Positions 23,290 to 55,766 are shown, numbered from the stretch's first letter. The stretch: 64,000 bases of DNA from Paracyclopina nana (GCA_019096065.1 JAGUCH010000009.1:5838001-5902000), one strand, 5' to 3'. Notes: a model not told the origin generated them from the letters alone. Translations and numbers: made by a program.

Positions 23290-23800
23290 GCTGAGTTGTT
23301 TGCCCCTAAAAGTCTTTACTACAGATTTTTGCCCCGTAGTCAATATGACCCATAGTGTCTTTGCCCTTGAACATGGTTGCCACTAAGGTGTTTGCCCCCA
23401 AGTATGTTTGCCCCAAGGACTATTGTCCCCTAGATGCTTGCCCCCAGATAAATTTGCCCTTAGGACTTATGCCCCGAGATAAATTTGCCCATAGGACTTT
23501 TGCCCCTAAGGTGTTTGCCCCTTAGACTTTTGCTCCTAGGACTTTTGCCCCTAAGGTGTTTCCCCCCTAGACTCTTGCTCCAAGGACTCATGCCCCAAGG
23601 AATTATGCCCCAAGGACTTTTGCCCCTAAGATGTTTGCCCTGGCGGACTTTTGCCCCTAACGTGTTTGCCCCTTAGACTTTTACCCTTAGGACCTTTGCC
23701 CCTAAGGTGTTAATTTCCCAGTTAGACTTTTGCTCCTAGAACTTTCGCCCTATGACTTTTGCCCCAAGGACTTTTGCTCCCAAGATGTTTGCCACATGTC
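23290..23800. repeat. 15-bp minisatellite, ACTTTTGCCCCTAAG type
   Basis: Diverged units of about 15 bp repeat across roughly 500 bp (ACTTTTGCCCCTAAG, GTGTTTGCCCCTTAG, ACTTTTGCTCCTAGG and similar). Because the period is a multiple of three, one frame reads as TFAPK-like pentapeptides, but TAG occurs inside several units, so it is not a coding array. An opposed block follows at 24010-24145. Confidence 0.85.
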
Positions 23801-24009
23801 ATAATGCCTCTAATTAATTACTGACGATCTGATGCACTATAAAAATAAGGATACCTTCTGTAGCTGTCTTAACCTAATTAAATAATTTAAAATAAGCTGA
23901 TAGCATTAAGCCACAGTGCTTTCTTCACCCTCCATTTTGATTTGCTCAATTTATGCATTAGTTTTTGAAATGGCTGCTAGTTTTTACTTTTGGTCTCCAA
24001 AAAAGAAAG

Positions 24010-24145
24010 CTCTACGGGCTAAAGTACAAGGGGCAAAAAAATACCAGGGGCAAAAGTACCAGGGACAAAAGTACAAATAGAAAGGGGCAAAAAGTCTTGG
24101 GGCAAACGTCCTGAGGGGAAAACGATTTGGGGCAAAAGCCTTGAG
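24010..24145. repeat. Opposed block of the 15-bp minisatellite
   Basis: The same family appears in reverse orientation (AGGGGCAAAAGTACC, GGGGCAAACGTCC, GGGGCAAAAGCC). With 23290-23800 it forms a large diverged inverted repeat around a spacer of about 200 bp. Confidence 0.75.
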
Positions 24146-26577
24146 ACCTGGTTTTGTAAGCAAATTTTTGAATTTACTCGAATTTAAGGTTTGGGGGGCG
24201 AAACTTTGGCCCCAAATTGAAAGAATTACTTCCAAAGAGCTTCAAGAGTGTAATATCTATTTGCATCCTGCGCGGAAAGGTAAAACTTGCCCTTCTAACA
24301 TATAAGGCTTGGTTAAGGAAAAAAACCCTAGCAAAGATTTTGTAGCCCGAGCCTGTGAGGTCACATTTTAAAACCTTTAACGGGGCTTTAATTTCAGTTT
24401 ACCAGTGCAATTTGCTGTTACAAATAACAGCTGAAAAGTTTGCCTTAATTTGGCCTTAATTTCACTCAACCAATTTATTTTCATTCATTCTTCTCTGTGT
24501 ACGCCATGCAAATATGCGACCTTTAAAAACTGCTTTTAGGATTCCCTGCTTTCATTTGAGACAATGTTGGTATGGCTTCATTCATCATCCTTTTAGATTC
24601 TAAGAGGGAAAAATTTGTTGCTATGAAAAATTAACTCAAATACTAGATTGTGTTGAGCTACAATTGTGCTGCATGTACAATCTTTATTTTGCTACTGCAG
24701 CTTAGTATTTCACAAAGTACAATTGCAGTTTTCAGCAATAGTCAGTAAATTATAAATCTTGTCGATAAGCAAGATTTTCTTTTGGTGATTAATTTCTGTT
24801 TCGGAAACTGAAAGCAAAATTGAGCATCAACAATTGAGTCTCACCAAGGAGAGAATTTATTTGCATGCATTGTTCTACCACAAAAGTGTCAAGTTTGCCA
24901 AAAAATGAAATGTCGTCAAAACATTATGTAGCAATAATAATATTATCAATAAAATGCATTTAAGATATATATGTTAGTGATGGGGTCAGTCACTTGGTAG
25001 GCTTCATGGATTTTTTCCATGGGATAGCAAAGCTTAATCCTATTTCCCTTCCCACTTCAGCTATAAAATGGAGAGTGCGAAGCCAGCAAACCATCAGTAT
25101 CCTCCAGTAAGTCATCAAAGGAGGACCAAGCGAAGAATTTCATACCAGTTAAGGCTTTCAGTCGCTGCTGGGCACAGCGCGCAAAACTCGAATAATTCGA
25201 ATCTTGTGCGTGTGACAGCGGCTACTGCGAGCCAGTACACTCATCATTGGGAAATACATCATCTGTATTCATTCGTAAGCGAGAACACTGTCAATGACGA
25301 CAAGGAAAATCTTGTTGCTTAACAACATTTTCCTTTGTGGTTTAATTTCAGTTTTGGAAACTGAAAGGTAAGTTGAGTGATTACAATTGAGTCTCGCTGC
25401 AAAGTTTGACGATTTGTTCATATTGTTTTACCATAAAAATGTAAATGTGGCAAAAAGAAAAACATCGTCATTTTGACAATGTTATGTTGTTAGATGAACA
25501 CCACATTAAAATGTGGATTTTGCTCCTCTCTGAACGCTGCCAAGGTGAAGAGAGGTTGCCAGAACTCTTGGAGTGAAACTTACGCTATAAGTAGGATTTA
25601 AAATTCTGTATTTTTCTCCTGGTAGCCAGTAGTAACATGAAGTAATATGGGTAATAACAAAAAACATACAGTGGAAAAATGAGCATGCTCATTGCTATGA
25701 AATCGGTGTAGCAGTTATATAAGTGTCCATGTTGTATTGGTGTATTTTAGAGTTGTAGTCATGTATTGTCAAAATACAGTCAGTCATGTCAATAGAGTCA
25801 CAAGAGTCAGTGATGTGTCAGTTATAATAGAAATCTGTTTTACAATATTGCTTAAGTTTACACACATGCATGATACATTTACTAAATGGTAATACAGTAG
25901 TAGTATTTGCTTTTTACACAAAAAAAGGGATTTGATTGCACATTTTACTGACAAAACCGTTGATGTTTTAAGTAAGGAATAATGATGATAATGAGTTAAT
26001 TTCTTTTGTGGAGATGATAGGCAAATGATTTTTTTGTCAACTTGGGGGAAAACGGAGTTATTGAATTGATTGAGTATTTTTAGGTACTTGCTGTGACCTG
26101 TTGTAGTCGGTTGTATTCTAAAAGAAAGGTAATTTATGAAGAGGAAAAACAACCATCAGTGAGTGAGTTTTTAGGCCTGTTCGGTAACACTTGCAAAGTT
26201 TAACATAAGCAGAAAATTGCCATGGTTCTTAAGCCATTTACATTTAAACACAATCATCATCATCAAACCAAGTACATATTACATATAATGTTTTTTTGAG
26301 AGGCTTGTTTCTTTCCAAAATGCCAACAAGTTGATCAATAGGGGACAGTATTTGAGATTGCAAATTTGATTTTAGGAGAATGCCAAGAAATTCCAGTTGT
26401 AGTTGTATATGGCTTTTTTCAATGAAAAAAAGTTATGGTATATTGTATAAGTATAGATTAATGTTGCTGCTGCCCTCAGAGTTTCAATAATATTGCCAAA
26501 TAATCATAGAAAAAGATCTATTGATGATTGATGATGCCCGAAGACAGGAATATATATAGTACAGCTGTAAGTGGGAG

Positions 26578-33465
<6,888 letters not shown>

Positions 33466-35892
33466 TCTTTAAAACGTACCGCGCGTTGAAATCACCAAAG
33501 TTGAGGAAAACGGGCCAGATCCTCCATCCGTGATCCGCTCCCAAAGCTGGCCCCCGTGCTACTACTGATGATCCTTGGGAGGAGATTTGAGAAGCCGAGA
33601 GCTCGCCACCAGTTTCCATACCAACGAGGCAGGCCGAATCAGCAAAAGCTGGCTGCAAACGTAAGTCGTCGTCGAAGGAACCAGCTAGCAACGCGCGGCT
33701 GCTTAGCTACTAAGCAAGCTAGGCGTCTAAGAAACAACACACACAGGTTGGGGCTGATGATGGAGCGAAGCGTGACGACAGCAGAGAAACTCCAACTTGA
33801 GGCCTTTCAGCTGCATAGCATGGGCGAGATTTCGTACTAATATTGCTGCGAAAAATGAGTCTGCATTGCTTCAAGGGGCGATAGGAATAATGTTGGTTAA
33901 TATTGCGTCCAATTTTGCTATCATAAAGTGGAAACGTCGCTAGCGATTTGCGGCATTTTTTTAAGCGATGTGTGGCTATTTAAAAAGGATGGTTATGATA
34001 TTTGGTGTTTTTTTGTAATGTTGTCGAAAGGCGTCTTACTTTTTGACGAAGATTGATTAAGTGTTGAAGCGATGAGACTCGCTTGATAACTTGCAAATTT
34101 GCTTTCAGTCTCTCAAACTGAACTTACATTACGAAGGAACAACGATGCAAATCGTCGATATTTTTCTTGTTTTTGTAGATGAACGCCGCTCGCGCATTTC
34201 TTATAGGATGAGATGCTTTGTGAGCTGAGAATTGCTGAGAAAATTCTGCCATTATTCTCCTTCGTGACAATAGCTTTAATTACACGTTTTTGGAGGCGCT
34301 GCTTAATTTTTAGCTGATGCATACTTTTTTGTAAGAATTTCCAAGATGGATCATGATTTGACAGGAGAAGAAGCGCTTTTAATTGGCCAATAATAATCTT
34401 GGCTGATATCACAAATGGGAAAAAAGGGAGCCATTTTCAGCCATTTACCACTCGTGTGGTTGCTTACTTTGACGCGCATAATTTATTGAATGCACCTTGG
34501 GAAAAATTAGTGGCTAGCATTTTTTGTTTTTGTTTTGGCCCTCGTCAACTGCGTCCAGATTATGGCAAATTCGCCTGAGGTCACAAGCCAATAAGATGAG
34601 CTCGAGGGCGGCAAAGTCTCAATTTTTTCAACGCGCGTCGACGATTTTTCGACTCAACTTTGCCATTTGTCTTCTTCCCCATAATTTTCATATCATTACC
34701 TCAAATTGCTTAAAAATGGCGTCCATTTTCCAATTCCAGTGCTTGCATTCCTTGAATTTTCTCACTTCAATTGGAAAAAAGCCCGGAATATGTAAGTTTA
34801 TTTCAATGGGAAGAATACAATTTTTTTCGAGAAAAAAACGTATGTAATTTTGTGGTCGTTTCTTCTCTTCTTGATGTGGCAGCCAAAGTTGAGTTTTCAC
34901 CCTGTGGAAGATGAAGCCAAGCTCACTGGAGGAATCCGTGGAAGAGGGGAAAAAAGTAAAACTGACCGCTTCAGCTTCCAGAGAGAAACTTTTGAAAGAC
35001 AAGCTGAAGAATGATCCTACTACAAAAGGAATTTACCTAGATGAAGTCTCCTGATAGTGGAAAACCATTTAGCTGCAAAGTCAGACCTTTATCCCTGAAT
35101 CCACCAAAAGGATAATCAAGCAAGCAGAGTTCAGCTGCATGCCATGCTCGATATTTTGGCCGAATTTTGATGTAAGAAGTGAGTTGAAGTTGCTTCAAAG
35201 TGCGATAGGATTGTGGATTGTTTTATATTTTTAGCAATTTATCATTGAAAAAAGCGTGTAATGTCGGGTATCGAAACTAGTTTGAATACGCTGTTTTCAA
35301 GTCATAATATAGACCAGGTGAGCTGGGCCTTGGCATACATATGAAAACATACTTAACTCATTTTGTAGCGATGTTTCAATTACATGCGCTATAAGTTTGA
35401 ATGTTTTCGAATCAAATGTGCCTTTAATGAGACTCGATTGTTAACGCCCAAATTTGTTTTCAGTCTGCACAACTGAAATTGAACCCGGTAGGAAAAGGTT
35501 GCTTTTCGCCAAGATTTTCCCTTTTTGCCTTTTAGAACGGGCTGTAAAATGAGAAGCATAAAAAAGGTTGCTACGTATATATTTATAGTGAAGCAGCCCA
35601 TTTTTTGCTGCTAGGTCGTTTTGGGCCAAAAATGGGTCACGGTCGCTGGTGAGCTTCTCTGATATCTTTCAAGTTTTGAGCCTTTTTCACCTGGCTGCTG
35701 CTGCTGCTGCTGCTGCTGTTGGCCTGTGACATCTTTCACTTTCTTCAACTTGAGCTGCATGTGATGCCATTTTCCTAATGGTGTTGCACACATAATCATG
35801 GGCCGTGAAGCCTCCCTTATACTTGTCTGAACATTTCCAAAGGGCATTGCACTCCCACAGTGTCCCGAAACACTTGCCACTCCATTTTTATG

Positions 35893-36085
35893 CACGTTCA
35901 GCTGCACATTTTGCTTGATATTTTGGCAAAATATTGATGTGAAAATCGAGTCAAAAGTGCTGGAAAGTGCAATAGGATTTTCGGTTGTTACATGTTTATG
36001 CCAATTATGACTGAAAAAATGCGAAAAAAAGCTGATTTAAAAAAAAAAATTTTTTGCGTAATATCAGCCAGGTGAGCAGGGCCAT
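35893..36085. mobile_element. GGCC-ended MITE with conserved core
   Basis: Starts CGTTCAGCTGCAC and ends CAGGTGAGCAGGGCC, with the internal block ATTTTGGCAAAATATTGATG ... GAAAGTGCAATAGGATT shared by copies at about 35123-35336, 39650-39965 and 47870-48064, and in reverse near 32560, 38680 and 46790. Confidence 0.65.
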
Positions 36086-39000
36086 TGCGTAGTAGCAAAG
36101 GAGCATCTGAGGTATTTTGGCGAAAATGCTGAGCATCGCATAAAAGTCACCACCAAAAGCATGTGCTGTTCATCTGTAATTTTCGACGTATTTCATTAAG
36201 CTTCGCATTTTTTGGCCAAATTGCGAAACAGTGAGACTCGCTTGAAATCCTCACAATTTGTTTTCAGTGCTCCAAACTGAAAGCAAGCAAATAGGATTTT
36301 TTCTCTTTTCGCCAAGATTTTTTTCAAACCAGATGAACACCTCATCAGAGAATGACCGATAGTTGATGCGATGAGTCTGTTGAATATTTTGATTTCGGCC
36401 CCAGGGCTGAGTGATCGGTACTCGTGTCTTCAAAACGGGTTTTTAGCTCGAAGGCTGCAACTACTACTTTATTATTACTGGTTCGTTACATGTCGAGAAG
36501 TGGGCTAATGAGCCAAATAAAACTGTGAAAAAATAATTTAAAGCCACATTTACAGAAACTTTTCATTCCTGCCCAAAATGGATGAAAGTGACCCACAAAA
36601 ATAACGCATCCATTTTTTTTTTGCCTCAAATTATGGACGCCAAAAAAAAACCGTGGCCCAATTTGACGGGACTCGGGCTCTCCACGGAGAGCCGAATCAA
36701 CAGCCAAGAACGCACATATGTGTATTTTATACGTGTATGTGTACTAGTGCGCGCGCGAGGCTCTTGCGCGCGCGCGCGCATACCACAGAACACCTTTTAA
36801 AAATGTGGTGATCATCTACGCTACATACTAAATCAGTGATACGATAATTTACCATTTTTTATCGAATTGAGCCATTGGATACTTTTGCTAAATGGTTAAT
36901 GTCGAATTAAAGACGAGCTCAAAATTGAAAAAAAAAGTTGAAAAAAGCGAAAAACGCCATTTAAAAATGTGCTTAATTTGCTTTTTTGACACAATAAAAA
37001 ATTTTGCGCTTTGTTTGGCGAAATTCGCACATAAATGCCATACTACATTGGAAAGGTCCTTGATATTCAGTTTTCAAAATCAATTATTGCTAAATTTTAG
37101 GCCTTTAAAAAATAATAATAAAGGTTTTAATGAGTTATAGTGAAACTTTGGGTGTTTTCCATATAGATGAACTCCTCATTTTGACACATACAATAGAGGC
37201 TCAAAATAAGGAATGAAACTTGTTTTTTTTTCTGAATTTGGCGCACATGAACAGCGCATTATGAGAAGCTCATAACTCAGAGAAAAATGGCTTCATACTA
37301 TAAAAATGGGCCTGTTATCAAGACTTGGCTCTCGCTTTTTTATTGGTATGCAAATCAGCCTCGTTTTTCAATCATCTTTTAATTCGCTCTCAGCTTGATA
37401 AATCTAAATACTATATGAATTTGTTTGATCTGTTAATTATAGAGCTGAGGTAAATAATGCAAAATACACCCCCCTTGGATTATTGCAGAATTAATGAGGA
37501 GTTGCGAAAAAAGCAACAGTTGGTTGAGAAATTCAAATTAGAAAAGTCTATTTACTTAGTTTTAAAACTCATATTGCAATTTTATTAAGTAAAAATTAAC
37601 TAGCTGATTTTTGGGCTGTGTTCACCTGCTCCATTTCTATAGATTGTCTTTTTTAAACTTTTAGACTATTTTGGCTTGTTTTTCAAAATATTTTTTTTTA
37701 AATGAAAGATGAGCAGCTCTGCAAATTTATATTTTTGCAATGGTATAATCTCATTCTGAAAAAAATTGTTGCATCAATCTTGATTATTTTGGCTCCCCTT
37801 AGGCCTTTTTATTTATGAGCATGATGCTAAATGAGCAGCTCAGTTGGTGGTTTTTGCACTCTCGCCAATTTAATCCATAACAGTACATTAATTATCAATT
37901 GATTAATCTCATAAATTATAAGGCCTAGAAAGTCAGTTATGGCATTGTACTTTTGCAGTTATGAAATTCATTTTTCTACAGAAATTTGGTGCAGTTTTCG
38001 GTCAAAATCGACGATTTGAGATAGCATCAAACTCACGTAATTTCTGACCCAAATATGTAAGCAAAAATTGCAAAGTAAGCAAAAACAACGAAAATTCACC
38101 TTATTTGATATCAGCTTCAATCTATGTTAAATGCTACGTTACACATTCCATTATTATCTGACTTTTTAAAAGGGCTTTTTCTTTGTGACAAGCTTCACTT
38201 TTATCATTTTGATCTGAATTGTCTGATAATTTTTGACGTATCTTCTTCACACTTGCAACTAAGCGAATTGATATTGAGCAACCATTTTGACAAAAGATCC
38301 CGTGTATGGATGTCACAAAGAGCCAACGCCATTTGGCACACATTCACCAAAATGCACCGGTCATCTACTGCTGAAATAAATGTTGACGTCAGCCAACTTT
38401 TTCCTATGCTACTCCATTTCAGTTGAGCCAACTGAAAACAAATCTGGATGTTAACAAATGAGTCTCATCATTCGGACATTTGATTAAAAAACATCGTCAA
38501 AAAATGCATCTTATTTTAATAATTAAAACATCGTCAAAAAGTTCATTTAAACCGAATTGAAAAATAATATACTAAAGCCTCTAAAGAAGGCGATACGTTA
38601 ATATCGCATTAAAATATCGGATTCACGCCAACTGCTATGAATTTTTTTGGGCCGAAATTGGCATAAATATGAAGCAACATTGAGTCCTATCGCACTTTCG
38701 AGCACTTTTGACCTCTTTGTCACCGTACAAATTTGGCAAAATATCGAGCATGGCATGCAGCTGAACGCAGCCACGATGAAAAAAAAATAGCTGCATGCTG
38801 CTTTGTAATAGCATGACAATGCTGGCAACATCGAAAAGAAGAGGATTTCTTGAAGGAAGTCGACGAGAAAAGGCGTCATCTGGTCAGCTTATATAGTGAA
38901 TTGCTACCAATGTTGCTGTTGTAAACCTCTTGTATTCACCTCCAGGGGCCTCTCATCACACACAAGTAAAATAGGCTGGAGCAAAGCAGATGGTCATGTC

Positions 39001-39322
39001 GAAGAAAGCAGCCAACAATTTAAAATTCATTATGTCTGCAGCAACAAAAAAGGGCATAAACTTATAACGGGGAATCTCCTTCTTTTATGCAGCTGATAAT
39101 TAATGATAGCTGAGCTCATTATTTAGTGCTGTCAATTATCATTGGATAAATGAGGGCTGATTTATTTATTTTGACAAAAAAGGCCTAAAGCAATGTGCAA
39201 AATTGATTTATGGCCATTTGGGTGGTTTTTTTATTTGCTTGAATTTGAGTGGCAAATGAGGAAAATTAAAGTTTTCCCACATTTTGAAGTGAACAGAGTG
39301 TTAATTCTCCCTTGAAGCTCAG

Positions 39323-39550
39323 TAAGGGCCTGTTCACCTGCTTATTATAGCCGTAATTTTGGCAAAATATTGAAGAGAAATACTGAGAAACTGATAATTT
39401 TATTATTGCTGTAGGATGGCTTTTGGTACCAGTATTTCTATTCCGAAGTCAAAATCTGAAAAAAGATTTTACAAATGTCGGATATTTGGAATTATCAGCA
39501 TAACATCGCGCGTTATTTTGCTGATAATATTGCAGGTGAACAGGGCCTAA
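39323..39550. mobile_element. GGCC-ended MITE, best-preserved ends
   Basis: A 228-bp element with 19-bp terminal inverted repeats matching at 17 of 19 positions: TAAGGGCCTGTTCACCTGC on the left and GCAGGTGAACAGGGCCTAA on the right. Internal sequence is AT-rich and non-coding. Confidence 0.8.
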
Positions 39551-39734
39551 GTGCAACCGCAAGATTTATGCCAAATGATTAATAATAATTTGGATGCAAC
39601 CTCTTGATTCATACGCTTCATTAATAAGGCAATTTTTTCAGCTGCAAATCAAGTTTGACATTTTGGTAAAATATCGGTGTGAAAAACTATTCATAATTGC
39701 TTGAAAGTGCTATAGGATTTTCAATTTTTTCGCG

Positions 39735-39860
39735 AAAAAGCCAAAAAAAAAAAGAAAAAACGCCAAAAAAGAAAAAAACAAAGAAGCAAAAAAATTAAAA
39801 TTTCCGCTAAACAAAAAAATTCCGAAAAAAAAATTCCGAAAAAAAATTCCGAAAAAAGCA
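39735..39860. repeat. A-rich array with AAAAAATTCCG units
   Basis: A purine-rich stretch that degenerates from GCCAAAAAA-type units into about four tandem AAAAAATTCCG-type units (39820-39855). Low-complexity slippage product, no coding content. Confidence 0.6.
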
Positions 39861-41329
39861 AAGTACAAAGAAAAATTTGTTATCATAATAAAAGCTTATT
39901 AATGAAAAGTTGTTCTTTGAAAATGCGACATAATTAGCCAATTTTGTGTATCAGATGAGCGGGGCCTTGGTGCCAAATGAGCCAACTCTATGTGTATGTG
40001 GTAGCCTCTTTTCGAGTTGCTCACTCAATTGTAAAAATTCTGGCTCAAATGGCAGCAAAACTTGCTACTTTGCAATAATAAACCAGTGAGTTAAACTTGC
40101 CAGCAGGGAGCCCCGTTTAAGGTTTACTACGAGCCATAAAGCTTCCTATTAAAGCTCATATTTTAAATGGAGAACATTCATATCTAACTGTGATGGACTC
40201 ATTAAAAAGCTTCATGTGTAATGAAAAAAAGCTTTTATCATGCCTATGATAACTGTTGCTTTGAGGCCTTTGAAATGAGACAATTTTGCATGTGGAGAAT
40301 TTTTTTTTATAAAAAAGGCAAATTTCCATTTTTTGCCTATTTTTCATAGAGCTTTCTAATTTGCTATTTAACTACTATTTTTTAAAAGTGGCCTAATTTC
40401 CAACTAGAAATGTATTCAGCTTTCAAAAAACTGAATTTTTCCAAAAAATGCATTTTTTGTGTTTTTGCATGATTTGCAGATGAGCGCCGCAAAAATGCAT
40501 TATTGGGTGTACTTGAAATGAAAAAGCTCTCTGTGTGGTTTTGATGGCCTTAAGCATTCAGCTATAAAAGATGCAACTACAATAACAGCAGGGCAATTCT
40601 CATTTAAATTCTTAGTTTGCATGACTAATTTGCATAGCTTGAAAGATTGATAGAGCCCGATAGGAATTCAGAATACTAATCTTTTAACTGTACATTTATC
40701 AAGAACAACCAAGGAAAACCCTAAAAATTATGATAAACATAAAAACTTTTCGCACTAAAAAAATAGAGTTTTGGCAATTTTTCGCGAATGATTTGAAAAT
40801 TAAGCCATATTAACACTGAAAAATAATAAGTTGCAGCTAGTAGATGAACACCACATTAGGTCATTTTTCATCAACGCAATCATCATTAATTACTTTGGAA
40901 TCGTCGTTCTTCTGCGAAAACTAAACACTCTAATTTAGCCGTTTCCCATGATGACGTCATGGCACACAGTCGAAATTTCCGGTGGGGAAAGCCCTAATTC
41001 CGCGTCTTGAAAAATGGCGCGAAAAGCCACAGATGTCTCGCAAGTTATGAAATGTGATTAAAGCTTGATCACGTTTGGCCACACTAGAAGAAGATGAATG
41101 GACTGTGTCTAATGGTTTGTCAATTTTCTTAAAAGAAACTCGTAACTTCCGGCCGCCGCCGAGCAATCAGGGTGGAAAAACTACTTGCGACGCACCGCCG
41201 CGCGTTAAAGTCACCACCGCTGCAGCAATTTGGCCAAGCGGCCAAAAACATGGGGATTTTTCCTCGACGCTATGAGAAAAAGTAGCGGAAACAAAATGAT
41301 CACCAGCTCTAGTAATGCCCTGTTCATCT

Positions 41330-41770
41330 ACACTACCACTAGGATTGACTAAATAAATGGAACTTTGGAAAGAATACTCCGTAATAATAGACCTAATCGA
41401 ATGTTTTAGTCAACCCTAGTAGGCCGGTTTTACAAGCTGGAAGGTTCTTTCGATAGGGCAGAGTAAACCAAAGGTTAGACCTTTAACTAGGGCAAATCAA
41501 AATTGATTTAGTCAGCCCTAGCTAGAATGAGCTTAACTTGAGCTTGACCTGCTAGGGTTGACTTAACTAATTTACAAAACGAAATGTATTGCTTGAGTTG
41601 AAGGCTTTACAGAAAAGTTTGGACAAACTTGCTCAATATTCTTCCATACGTGAACGTTAGGGCAGGCTAAACCGTTGTAATTATTTAAGTTGAGCTCTCA
41701 ACTGATGGCAAAGCAGCATGGATTCAAACGACCCTAGCTAGCCTGCGCTAACTTGTTTGACTTGCCCGAT
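41330..41770. repeat. Dispersed CTAGGGTTGACT repeat, copy 1
   Basis: AT-rich block with recurring AGTCAACCCTAG / CTAGGGTTGACT motifs in both orientations. It shares several blocks in the same order with an intron of the hillarin gene (61060-61315), for example TAAACCGTTGTAATT versus TAAACCATTGTAATT followed by CTCTCAACTGAT. Confidence 0.65.
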
Positions 41771-43497
41771 TTTTATGCTCAAGACTGGCAATTTTAGACC
41801 CAATTATCAGAGGAAGGAGCCAAAGAAATATTTGCTGTGTTGGCCGGACATCAAAATATGCAATTTGGCAAAAGGCTGGCGAAAAGTGTGGAAAAAGTGC
41901 GGAAATTGAGGCGGGAAGATTTCTCATCATTTCATAGTATAGTTAAAAGCGCAAACTCGGAAGTGGAAAGCAATTTTCTCCTTGAATTCCTTTGGTAATA
42001 TATTTTTCACACTCGAGACGCTCTCGATCTCGAGGAGGATGCCAACAAAAATGTGATTGTGAGAACACACTGTGGCAGTATTTGATTATAATCGGCCATT
42101 TCCTCGCTTGAGAACGCAGCTAAAAAATGATATAGGTGTCTTCTGCCAGCCAATGGCTACCAAAAAAGCCACGCAGGGGGTTGACACGTGTGTGCTATAA
42201 ATTTTTTATTTCCTTGTTTCTTATGTGAGAAATTCCCTTCGGGTCTCAATTCCTCGAAGCGATTTTACAGTTGTATCATTTCTCAGAACTGCTAAAAATT
42301 TTGATTTTAATCAGCTTTTCATGAATAAGCTCGGAACTTTTCGAGAGAGAGGTTGCGCGAATCAAGACAAGAAAGTTCCGCTGGGATGTGACATGAGCTG
42401 TTTGAAAATGTAAGTAGCAAGGATCAAAAGCTTGAAGCTTGATTTTCAAAAGATTTCGGAACATTTCTGTGAGGGAGAGGTTGCGTGAGGTTTCCCTGCA
42501 AAAGTTCCGAAATGACGCAATCATTATAAGTAACGAAAACAGAGACTGTCAAGCTTAAAAAAGGTAACATTTGAACATTTGAATTCTAAAATTCTGCATT
42601 TAATCCTTTTTTAGTTCCTGATGGATGAGATAGGTGGCCACCGGATGGTTCCTTAAAGCGCCGCGTTGCATTGCAGCGCCCCCTATCGTCAACTCGGGCA
42701 AAGCGTGAGAATCCACAGGTTTTTGAAGGCAACACTTGCACTAGCAGTTAAGTGTGAGTGACGCGCGTTCGGCTTGAGCAGTTTTACCTTGCCAGCTTGG
42801 AAACCGTAGGTAAACCTCTGATATCAAGGCGGGACCGTAGCATTCTACAGGGTGTCCCTAGCTCTAAAATGAAAAATTCCACAAAACACAACTCAAAGTA
42901 TACCAAGCAAAAAACATTAATTAATCACTCATAATCTCAGAATTCTGGCACTTTTTGCGAAATGTGCGACAAAGTCAACCAGAAATTGGCTGCGCGCGAC
43001 ATTTGGCCAAAATGTCGCTAAGCATGGAGCAGGTGAACCGGGCCCTGGAAATAAAACTGAATTTTACGATTAAATGAACGGCAAGGATCATTGCTATGTA
43101 ATGTCATGAAATCCAGATGCCTTGTGAGCTCGGTGGTTGATGCAGCGCGGCAGCAGTTGTGACCCTGGAGCGCCCTCTAGTGCGCGCGCGATCGCGGCGC
43201 GACTTGCACCAAGGTTTCCACTTGACACGCGATGCACACAGACTCGCGTACGCACTACGTAAAATACACCTCAGAATGGAGTGAGACGCGGGGCAGCACA
43301 CAACGCAGCTCCTAAATTCCCGGAAAAATTAACCCGTTCTTACTTGAGGCCAAAAACCGGCGGCCTCAGCAGCATCTTAAGTGAAGTGCGCGCGGCCTCA
43401 GATTGCCATGGATTAGCAGTTTTCTTGGAAAAGTGATTGCAACGAGCGGTGGTGAATCAGCCAAGTTTCTCTCCTGGTCGTTTTCAAGGCCGTCAGC

Positions 43498-55278
<11,781 letters not shown>

Positions 55279-55766
55279 CTTTCTTTCCCCCATGATGATG
55301 ATGATGGATGGTCATTGTCATCAGCAGCAATTTTAGCATAAAATAGTACAATAGTTGTTAAATATTGTTGATTGTGTAAGATCACCTGTATTAGTTCACA
55401 ACCCACTACTTATATAGTGTAAATGTAGTTTTATTGTTTCACCACCCTTGCACACTTGACAGCTGTGATAGAAAAGAAGAAAAAACTTACTTTAGATGAT
55501 TGTTGCTCTGGGCAGTCAAGTGATATAGGCTAATGTCTTGGAATGCCAAAATTGGCTTCCATTATTATTCTACCTAAAAAACAACAACATGTGCCAGGCA
55601 TTGTATTAAACGTCTGGGTATTATTCTATGTATTTCTCTAACTCTTAACGTGCATTACAAAACTGAAATGATGTGTGTGAGTGTTGATTGCACCACTAGC
55701 AACTTTTTTTTGTATATAACCCTGTACATAAACATTGTGATTCATACTCAACTCCTAAGGATGATG

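Larger units (their letters stand above)
20219..26577. other. Intergenic region upstream of troponin I and downstream of ovo-1
   Basis: About 6.4 kb without a supportable gene. It should hold the troponin I promoter and 5' UTR exon(s) at its left end and the ovo-1 3' UTR at its right. It contains a CG palindrome and MEF2-like site (20820-20880), a foldback (about 21095-21235), a pyrimidine run (22940-22990), a 15-bp minisatellite in two opposed blocks (23290-23800 and 24010-24145) and two hairpin-core repeats (around 24755-24950 and 25297-25508). Open frames of 84-126 codons here have no recognisable content. Confidence 0.6.
33466..43497. other. 10-kb interval between the head-to-head ovo genes
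   Basis: Both ovo promoters must lie here or further upstream. The sequence is repeat-dense: hairpin-core elements (about 34060-34195, 35400-35560, 36222-36355, 38352-38520), GGCC-ended elements (about 35123-35336, 35893-36085, 39323-39550), a larger inverted-repeat pair (about 36802-37180), an A-rich array (39735-39860), CG-alternating tracts (about 36750-36780, 43180-43200) and a CTAGGGTTGACT repeat (41330-41770). No coding exon is supportable. Confidence 0.55.

Noticed and set aside
23485-23676. Coding pentapeptide repeat (TFAPK) gene
   Set aside because: The codon-length period makes it look coding, but TAG stops occur inside several units in that frame and no flanking exon fits.
25068-25322. 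84-codon open frame preceded by TATAAAATGG
   Set aside because: No recognisable protein, low-complexity composition, and it is embedded between hairpin-core repeats in intergenic DNA.
33556-33840. 95-codon Arg-rich open frame upstream of ovo-1
   Set aside because: It is antisense to the presumed ovo-1 5' UTR/promoter, has no ATG-context support and no recognisable motif.
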